Shown in pieces: positions 4,736 through 5,634 of a stretch of DNA of 5,634 bases. The translations under genes and the position numbers were made by a program. The stretch covers positions 1-5,634 of the forward strand of contig DASUAS010000003.1 in assembly GCA_035763625.1 (NCBI GenBank). The letters run 5' to 3'. The notes beneath the pieces were generated by a model. That model worked only from the letters and a program-made list of their open reading frames with translations. It searched no databases and was not told the DNA's origin. The DNA comes from DASUAS01 sp035763625. Lineage in GTDB: Bacteria > Actinomycetota > Acidimicrobiia > IMCC26256 > DASPTH01. The number at the start of each line of letters is the position of its first letter. The first letter of the stretch is position 1.

Positions 4736-5634
4736 GTGGCCGGGCTGGACATCGCTCCCGCGCATCCCGCGCACCTGCATCCACGGTTCACCGACTCCGA
4801 GCGCTTCCTGAACCGCGAGCTCTCGTGGCTCGAGTTCAACGCCCGTGTGCTCGCCCTGGCCGAGGACGATCACCTCCCGCTGCTCGAGCGGGCCAAGTTC
4901 CTCGCCATCTTCAGCCAGAACCTCGACGAATTCTTCGAGGTGCGGGTGTCGGGGCTGATGGAGCAGCTCGACGCCGGGCTGCGCACCACTACCGCCGACG
5001 GCCTCGACCTCGTCGAGCAGCTGCGAGCCATCCGGATCCAGGTCGACGCCATGGTGGTGCGGGCCGCGGCGGTCTGCGCCAACGAGATCGTTCCCGCGCT
5101 CGACGACGAGGGCATCCGCTTCGCCGACTGGGACACCCTCTCGGTCGACGACCGGGTCCACCTCGACGAGCTCTTCATCGACTCGATCTTCCCGGTGCTC
5201 ACCCCACTTGCGGTCGACCCCGCCCATCCCTTCCCCTACATCTCCAACCTGTCGCTCAACCTCGCCGTCATCGTGCGCGACCCGGCGAGCGGAGAGGAGC
5301 GGTTCGCGCGCGTCAAGGTGCCGCCGCTGCTCCCCCGCTTCGTGGCGCTCCCCGACGGCGAGCGCTTCGTCCTCTTGGAGCAGATCATCGCGGCGAAGCT
5401 CGACACGCTCTTCCCGGGCATGGAGGTGCTCGCGCACCATCCCTTCCGGGTCACCCGTGACGCCGACTTCGAGCTGGAGGACGAAGCCGAGGACCTCCTC
5501 GAGGCGATCGAGTCGGTGTTGCGTCGCCGCAGCAAGTTCGGTCGCGTCGTGCGCCTCGAGGTCGACGCGAAGATGACGGGTGAGGTGCTGGAGCTGCTCT
5601 GTCGCGAGCTCGAGCTGTCCGACTCCGACGTCAA
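4736..5634 (+). CDS. ppk1: Polyphosphate kinase 1, N-terminal 299 residues (partial, runs off the window)
   Basis: PPK1 reversibly transfers the terminal phosphate of ATP to inorganic polyphosphate through a phosphohistidine intermediate. The frame from GTG 4736 stays open to the window end. RFLNRELSWLEFNARVL (23-39) and ERAKFLAIFSQNLDEFFEVRV (51-71) are the diagnostic N-terminal domain motifs. Asn62 aligns with E. coli Asn45, an ATP-binding residue. FPVLTPLAVDPAHPFPYISN (about 152-171) marks the head domain, which continues to the window edge. The catalytic histidines and the C1/C2 domains lie beyond it, so activity cannot be judged, but everything visible is intact. GTG 4736 is the only start before the conserved region, because TAG at 4724 closes the frame and the first internal ATG (codon 75) is too late. 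The 15 or so residues before RF are His/Pro-rich and not conserved. Transcription looks leaderless, and the divergent neighbour is the MFS gene. Confidence 0.97.
   Translation, partial: MAGLDIAPAHPAHLHPRFTDSERFLNRELSWLEFNARVLALAEDDHLPLLERAKFLAIFSQNLDEFFEVRVSGLMEQLDAGLRTTTADGLDLVEQLRAIRIQVDAMVVRAAAVCANEIVPALDDEGIRFADWDTLSVDDRVHLDELFIDSIFPVLTPLAVDPAHPFPYISNLSLNLAVIVRDPASGEERFARVKVPPLLPRFVALPDGERFVLLEQIIAAKLDTLFPGMEVLAHHPFRVTRDADFELEDEAEDLLEAIESVLRRRSKFGRVVRLEVDAKMTGEVLELLCRELELSDSDV

Noticed and set aside
4731..4743. Direct repeat GGCCGG-T-GGCCGG at the ppk1 start codon
   Set aside because: Six-base GC-only repeats are common by chance here, and the second copy is coding sequence.
4656..4784. 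N-terminal extension of the MFS protein to an upstream start at 4784
   Set aside because: It would overlap the ppk1 start and both promoters. The extra 43 residues are Arg/Ala-rich and unlike an MFS N-terminus, and the ATG at 4655 has a nearby GGGAGG and -10 box.
3303..4811. 502-codon open frame on the forward strand across the MFS gene
   Set aside because: The translation is extremely rich in Arg, Glu, Asp and His without hydrophobic structure. It is the mirror of a membrane-protein gene and crosses the divergent promoter region.
1..5634. Defence system, toxin-antitoxin pair, prophage, insertion sequence, CRISPR array or RNA gene
   Set aside because: I looked on both strands and found no transposase or integrase motifs, no spaced direct repeats, no tRNA-like folds and no small paired genes. 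All sizeable real frames are explained by the six genes described.

Overview
The window is about 70% GC by eye. GTG starts, codons ending in C or G, promoters of the TANNNT leaderless type, and a Zincin_2/DUF2342 metalloprotease gene (a family concentrated in Actinobacteria) together point to an actinobacterial chromosome. Acidimicrobiia or a similar deep lineage is my guess, but the sequence does not prove it. No mobile element, CRISPR array, phage gene, tRNA or rRNA is visible. Coding density is very high and no gene-free stretch reaches 100 bases.

Layout, left to right. (1) The last 28 codons of a class V aminotransferase / cysteine-desulfurase-like gene, forward (1-87). (2) A 66-base convergent gap holding a perfect 8-bp hairpin (121-139). 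(3) An NAD-dependent epimerase-type SDR, reverse (154-1203). It lacks the catalytic YxxxK pair and ends in a hydrophobic segment plus eight arginines. (4) An 11-base divergent gap, then a Zincin_2 metalloprotease homologue, forward (1215-2531). (5) After a 59-base purine-rich spacer, a short 3-hydroxyacyl-CoA dehydrogenase, forward (2591-3328). (6) One base beyond its stop codon, the stop of a convergent MFS transporter, reverse (3330-4655). (7) An 80-base divergent promoter region, then the first 299 codons of polyphosphate kinase 1, forward, running off the window (4736-5634).

The genes do not form one obvious pathway. This looks like a compact housekeeping neighbourhood: fatty-acid or acyl-CoA redox, a putative peptidase, a transporter and polyphosphate synthesis. 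Transcription units inferred from strand and spacing are the SDR alone, metalloprotease plus dehydrogenase, the MFS gene alone, and ppk1 with whatever follows it. The clearest regulatory signal is that both the metalloprotease and ppk1 begin with GTG exactly 12 bases downstream of the first base of a TANNNT -10 box and have no Shine-Dalgarno sequence. That is the signature of leaderless mRNAs. I found no convincing undescribed multi-gene system. The items most worth a second look are the degenerate SDR with its odd tail, the short dehydrogenase, and the paired leaderless promoters.
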